The notes beneath the pieces were generated by a model. That model was not told where the DNA came from. It worked only from the letters and a program-made list of their open reading frames with translations, and did not search any database. From contig JAJTDQ010000013.1 of assembly GCA_021300505.1 (NCBI GenBank), positions 1 through 48,516 of the forward strand: a stretch of DNA of 48,516 bases, written 5' to 3'. Made by a program: the position numbers and the translations under genes. This document shows, one piece after another, positions 21,533-30,486 of this stretch. Position 1 is the first letter of the stretch. The number at the start of each line of letters is the position of its first letter. Origin of the DNA: Cryomorphaceae bacterium (GTDB lineage Bacteria; Bacteroidota; Bacteroidia; Flavobacteriales_D; Crocinitomicaceae).

Positions 21533-22918
21533 TTATTGTTCAGTTTCAGTGGTTGTCAAATGTGCAGCATCAGCTTTTTTTGCCAAGGCAAACACCCATT
21601 TGTACAACCAAATGTAAAAGATAATTTCCAATATCGAGAGCAACATGAATCCGTACTCCAATTTATGGAAGAAAAATCCACCGATAAAGATGCTTCCAAG
21701 GATGATGGAGTTGCCCACCAAAGCGACACCGAACAGTTCCTTTTGTTTGCCAACTACCACTGTGATTTGCACCACTGGACTTACGACAAAATTCAAAAAC
21801 AACCATGGTGTGAGAATTCGTGCAAATTCTCCAGAAATGCGGTATTCATCACCTAGAATAATCCCGAAAAGATCTGGACCAAAGAAGACGATTGGAAGAA
21901 AAATGGGCAACGCCAAAAAGGAAAGTCTGCGCACTGTGGCATGCATCAGCGGAACCATTTTCTCTTTGTTGGCATACAATTCCGCCGCACGCTGAATGAA
22001 AACTTGACCAAAGGCGCTGCCAATCATGGTCAAAGGCAAGGTCAATACACGAATGGTCATGCTGTATAAACCAAGAACAACCTCAGAAAACATATAGGAT
22101 ACCACGAAGGTCACCCCTGAGTTTTTGATCTCATCAACAAGGGCATGTACGGCATTGATCTTTGGGAATTTATCATGCTCCTTTGCCAGTCTGCGCATCG
22201 ATGCACCATTTACCTCCTTCAATAAGGCGCGGTCCTTAGCAATGAAATTGCGTACAAATTGAATCGTTCCAAAGGCATAGCCCAAAATTGATCCAATGAC
22301 CAAACTATTCATTCCCCATGTGCGCACGCCATGCAACATTCCGCCTTTCGATGAAAACAAAGCCTTGAAGAATCCCTTTGAATGTCCCGCCTCCCAATAT
22401 CCACCTGCGTACATTCCTCCGAAAAGATTGAGTCCCGCGCGCGTGGTAGCCTGTGTAACCGAGGAGACTGAAGTTGCTCTGAATCGTTTCTTGCGATTGC
22501 TCCAAAAGGTAAGGGTGCGATAGGCCGCGCCAAAAAAGATGGTCAGTGGGATGTAGATCATCACATCCTCCAATTCAGGTGTATCAAAAAGGTCCGCTAC
22601 AGGAAATACCAATACCACAATCATGAGTAGCAGTGATAAACCTGTGAGAATAAGGAAACTTAAAGCGAGAATGTTTACTGCGTCCCTGTCTTCTTTGGGA
22701 AGTAGAATGGCGGTTTCGTAACGACCAGCAGCCACAACCATAAAGAATGTAGCGATTGAGCTGTAGAGGGCAAACACACCAAATTCTTCCACTGTAAATA
22801 AACGGCTTAGAATCGGAGTAATCAACAACGGAATAAGCTGTGCAATCATGTTGCCCGTGAGCATGGTGATCACATTTTTTGAAAATTCTGATGTCGGAAG
22901 GTATTTTCTCATAGTCAA
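21533..22918 (-). CDS. Wzx-type polysaccharide flippase
   Basis: Member of the MOP/Wzx exporter superfamily, moving lipid-linked oligosaccharide across the inner membrane. 461 residues with about twelve hydrophobic segments; the start (NVITMLTGNMIAQLIPLLITP) and SRLFTVEEFGVFALYSSI are typical of the family. First gene of the minus-strand operon. ATG at 22912 is an alternative start. Intact, in contrast to its downstream neighbour. Confidence 0.9.
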   Translation of the reverse strand: MTMRKYLPTSEFSKNVITMLTGNMIAQLIPLLITPILSRLFTVEEFGVFALYSSIATFFMVVAAGRYETAILLPKEDRDAVNILALSFLILTGLSLLLMIVVLVFPVADLFDTPELEDVMIYIPLTIFFGAAYRTLTFWSNRKKRFRATSVSSVTQATTRAGLNLFGGMYAGGYWEAGHSKGFFKALFSSKGGMLHGVRTWGMNSLVIGSILGYAFGTIQFVRNFIAKDRALLKEVNGASMRRLAKEHDKFPKINAVHALVDEIKNSGVTFVVSYMFSEVVLGLYSMTIRVLTLPLTMIGSAFGQVFIQRAAELYANKEKMVPLMHATVRRLSFLALPIFLPIVFFGPDLFGIILGDEYRISGEFARILTPWLFLNFVVSPVVQITVVVGKQKELFGVALVGNSIILGSIFIGGFFFHKLEYGFMLLSILEIIFYIWLYKWVFALAKKADAAHLTTTETEQ

Positions 22919-22940
22919 TGGTCCACTGTCGAAACCTATA

Positions 22941-22948
22941 CAAAGGTA
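22941..22948 (-). promoter_or_regulatory. Promoter -7 box TACCTTTG of the minus-strand glycan operon
   Basis: Exact TAnnTTTG match on the minus strand, 22 bases before the flippase ATG. It would drive flippase, acyltransferase, ligase and glycosyltransferase together. No clear -33 TTG. Confidence 0.6.
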
Positions 22949-23018
22949 ATGCTTCGTAGCATAAAAACTCGATGATAGACGTTTTGAACGAAGGGACGAG
23001 AATTTCGTTGATTTAGTT

Positions 23019-23026
23019 TAACTTCG
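23019..23026 (+). promoter_or_regulatory. Possible promoter TAACTTCG of the plus-strand glycan operon
   Basis: One mismatch to TAnnTTTG, 22 bases before the ATG at 23049. It is the only candidate in the 130-base divergent gap on this strand. Confidence 0.4.
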
Positions 23027-23048
23027 CCTTGGATTTTAAATCCGTTCA

Positions 23049-24179
23049 ATGAGTTCAACATCCAAGGTTAAAATAGCGCATCTAAGCAGTGCACATCCTG
23101 ATTTGGATGTACGCATTTTTTATAAGGAATGTGTTTCATTGGCTAATTCTTTGGATGTTGCAAACACCACCTTAGATGTGCATTTAATTCTCTCTGGTGT
23201 TGAGGAACGCAAAGAACAAAATGTGACGATCCATTCTGTTGAGAAGGAAACTTCTCGCATCAAACGGATGTGGAATACAGTGAATCGGGTGTACAAGAAG
23301 GCAATGGAATTAGATGCTGACATCTATCATCTGCATGATCCCGAACTATTGCGAATTGCTTTGAAATTAAAGCGCAAAGGAAAAATTGTCATTTACGATG
23401 CCCATGAAGATTTACCTAGACAACTGCAGGGTAAGGCTTACTTGAAATTTAAAAATACCATCAGTGGATTTTTTGAGTGGTACGAAAATCGAGTTGTTAG
23501 GAAGCTGGATGGAGTAGTTACAGCAACACCGTTTATACGTGATCGATTCTTGAAAGTCAATAAGAATACCATTGATATCAATAATTTTCCGCTAGCTTCT
23601 GAAATAGAATTTAGTGAAGATGTTGAGGCTGAAAAAGAAAATAAAGTGTGTTTCATCGGAGGAATATCGAAGATTCGAGGCATTTCTTATTTGGTAGATG
23701 CATTTGAAAATTTGGATGTTGAATTGGATTTGGCGGGAGGAATTGCTGAGGATTTCAAAGTTGAGTTGGAAAAGTCTAAAGGGTGGAAGAACGTAAACGA
23801 CCTTGGTTTCATTAACCGTCAGGAATCATTGAGAATAAAAAATGAGTCATTCGCGGGAATCGTTACCTTTCTCGGGTTACCAAACCATGTCAATGCGCAG
23901 CCCAATAAAATTTTTGAATACATGGCTTCTGGCTTGCCTGTGATTGGTTCGAATTTCCCGCTTTGGAAAGAAATTATTGAAAAAAATAAGTGTGGAATTT
24001 GTATTGATCCAGAATCACCAGAAGAAATTGCGCAGGCCATAAAATACCTTGAAGATCATCCCGATGTTGCCAAAGAAATGGGTGCGAACGGAAAGAGAAT
24101 TGTTCGGCAGAAATACAATTGGGCCGCTGAAGAAATCAAGCTGATCCACTTTTATCAACGTATCATTTTGAAGCAATGA
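23049..24179 (+). CDS. Glycosyltransferase family 4 protein
   Basis: 376-residue GT-B transferase. The N-terminal domain carries VKIAHLSSAHPDLDVRIFYK and IYHLHDPELL; YDAHEDLPRQL is a motif seen in Bacteroidota GT4 enzymes of this subgroup. The C-terminal domain has KIFEYMASGLPVIGSNFP, with the Glu that contacts the donor. Full length. First gene of the plus-strand operon; the next gene starts inside its stop (ATGA). Donor and acceptor unknown. Confidence 0.88.
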   Translation: MSSTSKVKIAHLSSAHPDLDVRIFYKECVSLANSLDVANTTLDVHLILSGVEERKEQNVTIHSVEKETSRIKRMWNTVNRVYKKAMELDADIYHLHDPELLRIALKLKRKGKIVIYDAHEDLPRQLQGKAYLKFKNTISGFFEWYENRVVRKLDGVVTATPFIRDRFLKVNKNTIDINNFPLASEIEFSEDVEAEKENKVCFIGGISKIRGISYLVDAFENLDVELDLAGGIAEDFKVELEKSKGWKNVNDLGFINRQESLRIKNESFAGIVTFLGLPNHVNAQPNKIFEYMASGLPVIGSNFPLWKEIIEKNKCGICIDPESPEEIAQAIKYLEDHPDVAKEMGANGKRIVRQKYNWAAEEIKLIHFYQRIILKQ

Positions 24180-25441
24180 TAGGATTGGGTTACAAGGACA
24201 TATACCGTATCTACTTAGGTGTTTTTTCATTCCTGTTTTTTTGTCTCCCGCAATTGACATCTATCGGTGCAATCCTGTTTGTCCCGCTGGTGGCCGTCGG
24301 AGTTTACCGAAAGGAATTGCGGTTTCATTTTCAATGGCCTGCGCTACTTTTGCTGTCCCTGTATCTCATTTATCTCCTTGGAATTTTGTTTACCGACAAC
24401 ATGTACCTAGCATCGCGTTATGCTGAAAACAAGTTGTCCTTTGCACTTTTTCCGCTACTGTTTTTGTTTCGCCCTAATTTTACTCTGCGCTATGGTTCAC
24501 TCCTGATTGGCAGTGCACTCGGAATCTTGGTGGCATCTATCCTTGGGATAATAAGCGCATATGGGTGCTATTCTGCTGGAGGGGATTTACGCACTTGCTT
24601 TACAACGGTATATATTTCAACACTCCATCATCCGACGTATTTCGCCACATTCATTGTGTTGGTGGTTGTAGGACTATGGTGGGCTCATGGTCGGAAAGAG
24701 CCTCTGTTTAAACGTTCATGGATTATTCCATTTTCTCTTTTTGCACTTGTGATTTTCACCTTGTGCTTGTCACTTTCAGCCTTTCTTTTTCTCGCAGTAG
24801 TTTGTGCGGCATTCGTGTTGCGTTGGATTCGAAACACCTACGGGAAAAATGTGTTTCGTGCGCTTTTGATCGCTTCACCCATTGCTATTACACTATTTCT
24901 ATCCTTAATGCCAGGATTGCGGGATGACGTTGCTGTAACTTACACCTCCGTTCAAAAGTACTTTCAAAGTCCAAAGGGATTTGTCTCTGGCAAGACGGGA
25001 TACAAAACGGGAAATGAAGTGCGCCTGGTCATGTGGACAGTTACTATGGAAGAAATCGCCTTACATCCTTTAGGTGTAGGTACTGGAAATGTCGATGCGC
25101 ACCTCAGCGGCCGGTTGAAAAACTACGGTCAATTGGATTTGGCTAAAAAGGACGAACATGGTGCGATTCAATACAACCCACACAACCAATTTTTACAAAC
25201 AGGACTTGAAATTGGCGTCATTGGATTGGTGACTCTTCTACTCATCGTTGGAATAACTTGGCGAATTGCACGACAGCATAAAAACTACTTATTAATGGCA
25301 GTTATTGCGAGTTTAGTGCTGAATAGCCTTTTTGAATCCATGCTGCAGCGTCAGAGTGGGATCGTTTTCTATTCCTCTTGGATTTGTCTACTTGTGATGA
25401 TGTCCTCATCAATCCTGAACAAAGAAATCACTGAAGAATGA
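24176..25441 (+). CDS. O-antigen ligase family protein
   Basis: 421-residue polytopic membrane protein of the Wzy_C/O-antigen ligase family. About ten hydrophobic segments, a large periplasmic loop after residue 240 and the signature EIALHPLGVGTGN followed by NPHNQFLQTGLEIGVIG, with the His typical of ligases. Full length, so it is a useful contrast to the shorter homologue at 19904-20977. It overlaps the flanking genes by ATGA at both ends. Confidence 0.88.
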   Translation: MIGLGYKDIYRIYLGVFSFLFFCLPQLTSIGAILFVPLVAVGVYRKELRFHFQWPALLLLSLYLIYLLGILFTDNMYLASRYAENKLSFALFPLLFLFRPNFTLRYGSLLIGSALGILVASILGIISAYGCYSAGGDLRTCFTTVYISTLHHPTYFATFIVLVVVGLWWAHGRKEPLFKRSWIIPFSLFALVIFTLCLSLSAFLFLAVVCAAFVLRWIRNTYGKNVFRALLIASPIAITLFLSLMPGLRDDVAVTYTSVQKYFQSPKGFVSGKTGYKTGNEVRLVMWTVTMEEIALHPLGVGTGNVDAHLSGRLKNYGQLDLAKKDEHGAIQYNPHNQFLQTGLEIGVIGLVTLLLIVGITWRIARQHKNYLLMAVIASLVLNSLFESMLQRQSGIVFYSSWICLLVMMSSSILNKEITEE

Positions 25442-26454
25442 AAATCAGCGTAGTCATACCCTGCAGAAATGAGCGTCAATACATTCGAGAGTGTATGCAG
25501 GCGATCTATGCATCTCATTTACCTGAGGGCGCTGAAATGCATGTTCATGTTGTCGATGGGATGAGTAATGATGGAACACGGGAGGTTGTCATCGAGCTGA
25601 TGTCCATTTATTCTAGCTTGGAACTTGTTGACAATCAAAAGCAACTTACTCCATATGCTTTTAATTTAGGCATTCATGCGGGTGGGAAGGTAGATTATGT
25701 TCAAATTGTCGGTGCACGACATATCTTAAGCCCTGATTATATCTCGACCTGCATTGACCGACTTCAAGCGGATGCTGCGATCTGGTGCGTTGGTGGACGA
25801 ATTGTCAATGAATATGTGAATGAAACGGGTAGGATCATTTCTAAAGCCATGTCTTCCTCTTTCGGTATGGGCATCGGAAACTTTAGAACACTCGAAGCTT
25901 CTGGGTTCACGGATACGGTGACCAGTCCGATGTATCCTTATCATGTCTTTGAACAGATTGGTTTTTTTGATGAAGAATTGATCCGCAATCAAGACGATGA
26001 TTTCAATTTTCGTGTGATCCGTGCCGGCGGAAAAATCTGGTACGAACATGCCATTTCATTGAAGTACTATGTTCGTGCGAATTACAAAGGCCTCTGGAGA
26101 CAATTTTACCAATACGGTTATTGGAAAGTTTGCGTCAACCGTAAGCATGGCGCGGTGACTAAGCTTCGTCAACTCGTACCACCTTTGTTTGTGTGTTATT
26201 TGATATTGGTATTCGCATCACTTTGCTTTGATGGGTGGATCAAAGTCGTGGCTTTTGTGCCAGCAGTTCTTTATACGATCCTTGCTTCATTGGTCGCCTT
26301 TCAGTTGAGTGATCGCTCCAAAGATATTTTTGGGATCATGCGCACCTTTCCAATTCTACATATCAGCTATGGTTTAGGCTATCTTGCGGGAATCTTCCGT
26401 TTCTTGATCCTGCAAAAAAAACCTACCGACAAACAAAAGCGGCTTTCTCGATAA
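25438..26454 (+). CDS. Glycosyltransferase family 2 protein (ExoA-like)
   Basis: Inverting GT-A transferase of 338 residues. It begins KISVVIPCRNERQYIRECMQ. The acidic motif is VDGMSNDGTRE, a second conserved motif is NQDDDFNFRVIRAGGKIW, and two to three C-terminal hydrophobic segments anchor it (PPLFVCYLILVFASLCF and AFVPAVLYTILASLVAFQL). This resembles ExoA-type enzymes that extend exopolysaccharide on the lipid carrier. Overlaps the ligase stop by ATGA. Confidence 0.87.
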   Translation: MKISVVIPCRNERQYIRECMQAIYASHLPEGAEMHVHVVDGMSNDGTREVVIELMSIYSSLELVDNQKQLTPYAFNLGIHAGGKVDYVQIVGARHILSPDYISTCIDRLQADAAIWCVGGRIVNEYVNETGRIISKAMSSSFGMGIGNFRTLEASGFTDTVTSPMYPYHVFEQIGFFDEELIRNQDDDFNFRVIRAGGKIWYEHAISLKYYVRANYKGLWRQFYQYGYWKVCVNRKHGAVTKLRQLVPPLFVCYLILVFASLCFDGWIKVVAFVPAVLYTILASLVAFQLSDRSKDIFGIMRTFPILHISYGLGYLAGIFRFLILQKKPTDKQKRLSR

Positions 26455-26488
26455 TCCGTAATTTCAACCAAAATTTGATTTTCATTAC

Positions 26489-27703
26489 ATGATTCCTTTT
26501 TCACCCCCACGTATCGACCAAAAAGTAATTGATGAGGTAAGTGCAGCTTTGCAAAGTGGCTGGATCACAACCGGACCACGAACTAAATTGTTCGAGAAAC
26601 GCATTACCGAGTACTGTGGATGTCAAACGACCGTTGCGGTGAGTTCTTGGACCATGGGGATGCAAGTGTTCTTGCATTGGTGGGGAATAGGTCCTGGTGA
26701 TGAGGTGATCTTGCCTGCTTATACCTATTGCGCAAGTGCCAATGTGATTGTTCACTCGGGCGCAACACCTGTGATGGTGGATATTGACGAAAAGGATTTC
26801 AACATCTCACTTGCAGCCATAGAAAAGGCCATTACACCGCGAACGAAAGCGATTATCGGTGTTGATCTTGCTGGATTTCCCTGCGATTTTGATCAAATCA
26901 ATGCCTTGGTAAAACGTGACGATGTGCGTGCTCACTTTCAAGCTTCTTCTGTACAACAAGAGAAATTGGGAAGAATCGTAGTGATTGATGACGCGGCACA
27001 TAGCTTTGGCGCGACATTAAAAGGCGTTCATACGGGTGCCTTGTGCGACATTACCGCATTCTCCTTTCATGCTGTGAAGAATTTGACTACTGCAGAAGGT
27101 GGTGCTTTGTGTTTTCACTTGCCTGAACAGTTCAATCACGAAGATATTTACAGAGAATTCTGCACCTTGATTTTACACGGTCAGAATAAGGATGCCTTGG
27201 CAAAATCCCAAAAGGGCAATTGGCGTTACGATGTCGAAGAACCCGGATTCAAGTGCAACATGACCGATCTTCAGGCCGCAATTGGTTTGGTGGAATTGGA
27301 TCGCTATCAAGAAAATCTTGACCGTCGCAAGGAGATCTTCACAGCGTACGATCACGCATTTTCACAAGAAAAATGGGCACTAACACCAGTGTATTTAACT
27401 GACACGAAGGTAAGCAGTTACCATTTATACCAATTGCGCATCGATGGAGCAAGTGAACAACAGCGCGATGCCATCATGCAAGCGATTTTTGATCAGGATG
27501 TTTCGGTGAATGTACATTTCTTGCCACTTCCAACATTGACTGCCTACAAGAAAAGAGGTTACAATATTGCGGATTACCCAGAAACTTGGAGCAAATACCA
27601 CAATGAGATTTCCTTGCCTGTTTATTATGCATTGACGGATGAACAGGTGCAGACGGTAGTGGATGCGGTGAAAAAGGCGGTGGGAATGGTAATGAGTTAC
27701 TAA
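26489..27703 (+). CDS. DegT/DnrJ/EryC1/StrS family sugar aminotransferase
   Basis: PLP-dependent enzyme that transfers an amino group to a keto-sugar nucleotide. The N-terminus IPFSPPRIDQKVIDEV and WITTGPRTKLFEKRI is the family start; the PLP region is VVIDDAAHSFGATLKG, and the Schiff-base Lys is in FSFHAVKNLTTAEGG. 404 residues, slightly longer than the usual 370-390. The amino sugar would be used by the transferases in this locus. The final codons (AGTTACTAA) run into the 7-base repeat that follows. Confidence 0.92.
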   Translation: MIPFSPPRIDQKVIDEVSAALQSGWITTGPRTKLFEKRITEYCGCQTTVAVSSWTMGMQVFLHWWGIGPGDEVILPAYTYCASANVIVHSGATPVMVDIDEKDFNISLAAIEKAITPRTKAIIGVDLAGFPCDFDQINALVKRDDVRAHFQASSVQQEKLGRIVVIDDAAHSFGATLKGVHTGALCDITAFSFHAVKNLTTAEGGALCFHLPEQFNHEDIYREFCTLILHGQNKDALAKSQKGNWRYDVEEPGFKCNMTDLQAAIGLVELDRYQENLDRRKEIFTAYDHAFSQEKWALTPVYLTDTKVSSYHLYQLRIDGASEQQRDAIMQAIFDQDVSVNVHFLPLPTLTAYKKRGYNIADYPETWSKYHNEISLPVYYALTDEQVQTVVDAVKKAVGMVMSY

Positions 27704-27758
27704 TTACGAATTACGAGTTTGGTGGCTGAGGCACTCGAAGCCACGAATTACGAATTGA
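27695..27758. repeat. GAATTAC heptamers split by a REP-like palindrome
   Basis: GAGTTAC, TAATTAC and GAATTAC lie before, and GAATTAC-GAATT after, a palindrome at 27721-27743 (GTGGCT, an 11-base loop with GAGGCACTCGA, AGCCAC). The palindrome resembles a short hairpin repeat common in Bacteroidota intergenic DNA. The heptamers are the same unit as at 48222-48321. The hairpin may also slow or end transcription inside the operon. Confidence 0.75.
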
Positions 27759-27771
27759 ATTTCATAAAAAC

Positions 27772-28371
27772 TTGAAGCGACTTGTAGACATTGTTATAAG
27801 CATTATTGTGCTCTTGGTATTTCTACCGATAGGCTTTATTATAACCCTATGGATTGCGTTTGAATCTCGAGGAGGGGTGTTTTACCGCCAAGAGCGCATC
27901 GGTAAAGATGGAGTTCCGTTCAAGATGTTGAAATTCCGTTCAATGAAGAAACATGCAGACCGTGAAGGAACGCTTACTGTGGGTATGCGTGATCCACGGA
28001 TTACGCGGTCTGGGTATGTCATTCGCAAATACAAACTCGATGAATTCCCTCAGTTTATCAATGTGCTCAAAGGAGACATGAGTATCGTAGGGCCACGTCC
28101 TGAGGTACACGAATACGTGGTCTTATATTCAACAGAGCAGCGCCGAATTTTATCCGTGAGACCGGGTATAACCGATTATGCCTCGCTTGAGTTCTTTCGG
28201 GAAAATGAATTGTTAGGAAATTCAACGGATCCGCAGAAAACCTATGTGGAGGAAATCATGCCAGCAAAGATTGAGTTGAATATGCGCTACATCGACCATC
28301 CTGGGGTCATGCAGGACCTCAGCATTATGTGGCGTACGTTTGTGAAAATGCTTCCTTTCGCTAAGCACTGA
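27772..28371 (+). CDS. Undecaprenyl-phosphate sugar phosphotransferase (WcaJ-like)
   Basis: Bacterial sugar transferase that loads the first sugar-phosphate onto the lipid carrier. One N-terminal membrane hairpin (DIVISIIVLLVFLPIGFIIT), then the catalytic part with GVFYRQERIGKDG, KFRSMKKHAD, LDEFPQFINVLKGDMSIVG and GPRPEVHEY. 199 residues, the short form lacking the extra N-terminal domain. The start is TTG at 27772; no ATG fits. Its stop region overlaps the convergent ZIP gene by 11 bases. Confidence 0.92.
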   Translation: MKRLVDIVISIIVLLVFLPIGFIITLWIAFESRGGVFYRQERIGKDGVPFKMLKFRSMKKHADREGTLTVGMRDPRITRSGYVIRKYKLDEFPQFINVLKGDMSIVGPRPEVHEYVVLYSTEQRRILSVRPGITDYASLEFFRENELLGNSTDPQKTYVEEIMPAKIELNMRYIDHPGVMQDLSIMWRTFVKMLPFAKH

Positions 28372-29095
28372 TCAGAAAGGCCAGGCCACAGCCGATGAAA
28401 ATGGAAACCAATTTCAATAAGTTGAACTTATGATTTTCGCTGGTTTCAAAAATAATCGTTGTCGAAATGTGAAGGAACATACCTACCACCACTGCGAGAA
28501 TCACTTGGTAGTCAATGCCTTGAAGGATGTCAATGCCACACATTCCCATAACCACACCGAGGGGAGTCATGATCCCAAACGCCATGAGTACCATCCAACT
28601 TTGAATTTTCTTCAATTTGGTGTTGACCAACAAGGTCATCAAGGCAATGGCTACAGGTAGCTGATGAAATAAAATACCCAGAAATAGGGAGTTCCCATGG
28701 TCGTGATTGTGACCAGAATCTAACACATTGCCAATAAGTTGATTCCCCAGTGGGATTCCTTCAAGGACGGAGTGGACAGAAAGTGAAATGAACAAGCCCC
28801 AAGGCATCTTTTGTCCCGCATGCACGTGAACGTGACCATGCTCGATCCCACCGGAGAAAAATTCAAGCAGTAGCTGGACTAAAAATCCAAGCAGAATATA
28901 CAGTCCGATAGACGAGTCACCGTCGTGGTATAAGTCCGGAATGAAGTGAGTGAAAGCAATTGAAAGAAGAAATCCACCACTGAAAGCCAGTAAAAGCTTG
29001 ATTATTTGTGCTTTGTTGGTTTGGTGAAGATAGGTCACAAACACACCGCCAAGGGCAACGGAACCAATCAAACTACCAAATACTATCCATTCCAT
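28361..29095 (-). CDS. ZIP family divalent metal transporter
   Basis: Inner-membrane uptake carrier for zinc or related ions. About eight hydrophobic segments, a His-rich loop (HGHVHVHAGQ), a binding-site helix HSVLEGIPLGNQ and a second one in FHQLPVAIALMTLL, then HISTTIIFE. ATG at 29095 (MEWIVFGSLIG) is preferred over 29113. It overlaps the stop of the upstream methyltransferase gene slightly less with this start. Metal not predictable. Intact. Confidence 0.88.
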   Translation of the reverse strand: MEWIVFGSLIGSVALGGVFVTYLHQTNKAQIIKLLLAFSGGFLLSIAFTHFIPDLYHDGDSSIGLYILLGFLVQLLLEFFSGGIEHGHVHVHAGQKMPWGLFISLSVHSVLEGIPLGNQLIGNVLDSGHNHDHGNSLFLGILFHQLPVAIALMTLLVNTKLKKIQSWMVLMAFGIMTPLGVVMGMCGIDILQGIDYQVILAVVVGMFLHISTTIIFETSENHKFNLLKLVSIFIGCGLAFLISA

Positions 29096-29096
29096 G

Positions 29097-29831
29097 TTAG
29101 CGCTTTCTTGCAATCAATATGAGTCGATCAGATGATTCAGCCACAAATGGGTTCAAATCAAAGTCACCAAAAGTACGAATTAACTCAAAACCACAGGCCT
29201 CGAGCAATGCCTTAAAATCTTGATCCGTTATGGCTTGCACACGTTCTGTGTAATGAAGTGCCTTACCGAAATCGCTAAATTCAATATCCTTGAAGATGTG
29301 CGTACCATCGTAGCGTCTTGAAATATGAAAGGTTGTTCCTTCGACTTCCTTGATTTCTTCTGTTACTAAGGTGTTGATTATCCGGATGGCATTCATGAAG
29401 TCAATGACGAGTAGGCCATTCGGATTCAGCATATCACGAATGGAATTCAATACACGCTTATTGTCATCAGTTGAATCAAAATACCCAAAACTTGTGAAGA
29501 GATTCATGACCACATCGAAGTGCTTTCCAGGAATCACTTCCCGCATATCATGTACGATAAAAGATAGACTATCATTGGAATGTTCAGCTGCAGCGGAAAT
29601 GCTGTTAGGGGCTAAATCTGCACCAATGACATTCAATCCACAGGCGTTCAATGTAATCGAATGACGTCCTTTTCCACAAGCTAAATCAAGCACGTGTTGC
29701 CCAGGTTGTAAATCAAGATGGTTAACGAGATGTTCAACAAAGCGTTTCGCCTCATGATCATCTCGATTGCTGTAAAGTCGATGATAAAATGGGGAATCGA
29801 ACCATTCGGCAAACCATTCTTTATTTTCCAT
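29097..29831 (-). CDS. SAM-dependent class I methyltransferase
   Basis: 244-residue Rossmann-fold methyltransferase. Motif I is HVLDLACGKGRHSI, motif II is VIGADLAPNSI and motif IV is FDVVMNLFTSFGYF. The start WFAEWFDSPFYHRLYSNRDD recurs in a Bacteroidota family of unknown substrate. Translated next to the ZIP gene, with which it shares a transcript. The -7 box lies 4 bases before the ATG. Confidence 0.85.
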   Translation of the reverse strand: MENKEWFAEWFDSPFYHRLYSNRDDHEAKRFVEHLVNHLDLQPGQHVLDLACGKGRHSITLNACGLNVIGADLAPNSISAAAEHSNDSLSFIVHDMREVIPGKHFDVVMNLFTSFGYFDSTDDNKRVLNSIRDMLNPNGLLVIDFMNAIRIINTLVTEEIKEVEGTTFHISRRYDGTHIFKDIEFSDFGKALHYTERVQAITDQDFKALLEACGFELIRTFGDFDLNPFVAESSDRLILIARKR

Positions 29832-29835
29832 GTGA

Positions 29836-29843
29836 CAAAGATA
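29836..29843 (-). promoter_or_regulatory. Promoter -7 box TATCTTTG of the methyltransferase gene
   Basis: On the minus strand TATCTTTG, TCAC, then ATG at 29831. This predicts a leaderless transcript. It is back to back with the SiaB promoter. Confidence 0.6.
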
Positions 29844-29905
29844 CGATTCTGTATTGTGTGGATGTTACTTTTTAGTTGTCCCTTGCTGAGTGGCTCACAA
29901 ATATG

Positions 29906-29913
29906 TATATTTG
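29906..29913 (+). promoter_or_regulatory. Promoter of the siaB-siaC-coaE genes
   Basis: TATATTTG matches TAnnTTTG. TTG at 29883-29885 lies 20 bases upstream, a good -33 spacing. A leader of about 15 bases runs to the GTG at 29933. Confidence 0.68.
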
Positions 29914-29932
29914 TTTCACAAGATTATTGAAA

Positions 29933-30484
29933 GTGTCTTTATCCAACGTATATCAATTGTATCGCTCCATGGAGGAGGAGAATGTCATTCTCTCTTTCAA
30001 AGGGATTATCACACCAGATTTGCTCACTTCGGTGTTGCACCTCATGGAGGCAAAGATGGAAACGATGGATGAGACTCCACGAACACGTAAACGCGTATTC
30101 AGTATCTTGGTTGAATGCCTTCAGAACATCTACCATCACTTGGATGATAATCCTACTGAAGCTGATTTTGAGGCGCATAACCGTTCAGCTGTGGTATTGA
30201 TTTCCAAGGTGAAAAATCAATTTCTAATTCGCACAGGAAACTGCATCAATATTCCAAAGATTATGGAGTTGAAAGAGCGTTTGGATACCATAAACGCCAT
30301 GGACAAAGATGGTTTGCGCGAGATGTACCAAACAAGCTTGAGCGAAGCTGCCATGTCTCCTAAGGCTACAGCTGGATTGGGAATGATTGATATTGCACGC
30401 AAATCTGGGAACAAACTCGATTATGAGTTTCTTGAGATAGACTCGAATATGGGTTTCTTTTGCCTCAACATATTAATTGATTGA
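29933..30484 (+). CDS. SiaB-like kinase family protein
   Basis: Resembles SiaB, a GHKL-like kinase that phosphorylates the small protein SiaC (DUF1987) in Pseudomonas. About 183 residues. Conserved segments are KRVFSILVECLQNIYHH, with the N-box Glu and Asn, and GLGMIDIARKSGNKLDYEF near the end. GTG at 29933 (giving SLSNVYQLYRSMEEEN) is chosen; it places the start just after the promoter. An upstream ATG at 29876 would overlap the promoter. It is followed by a SiaC homologue, which supports the call. Confidence 0.8.
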   Translation: MSLSNVYQLYRSMEEENVILSFKGIITPDLLTSVLHLMEAKMETMDETPRTRKRVFSILVECLQNIYHHLDDNPTEADFEAHNRSAVVLISKVKNQFLIRTGNCINIPKIMELKERLDTINAMDKDGLREMYQTSLSEAAMSPKATAGLGMIDIARKSGNKLDYEFLEIDSNMGFFCLNILID

Positions 30485-30486
30485 TC

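Noticed and set aside
18005-28371. Horizontal transfer of the glycan locus as a genomic island
   Set aside because: No integrase, tRNA junction, flanking repeats or clear shift in base composition could be seen. Glycan loci vary anyway.
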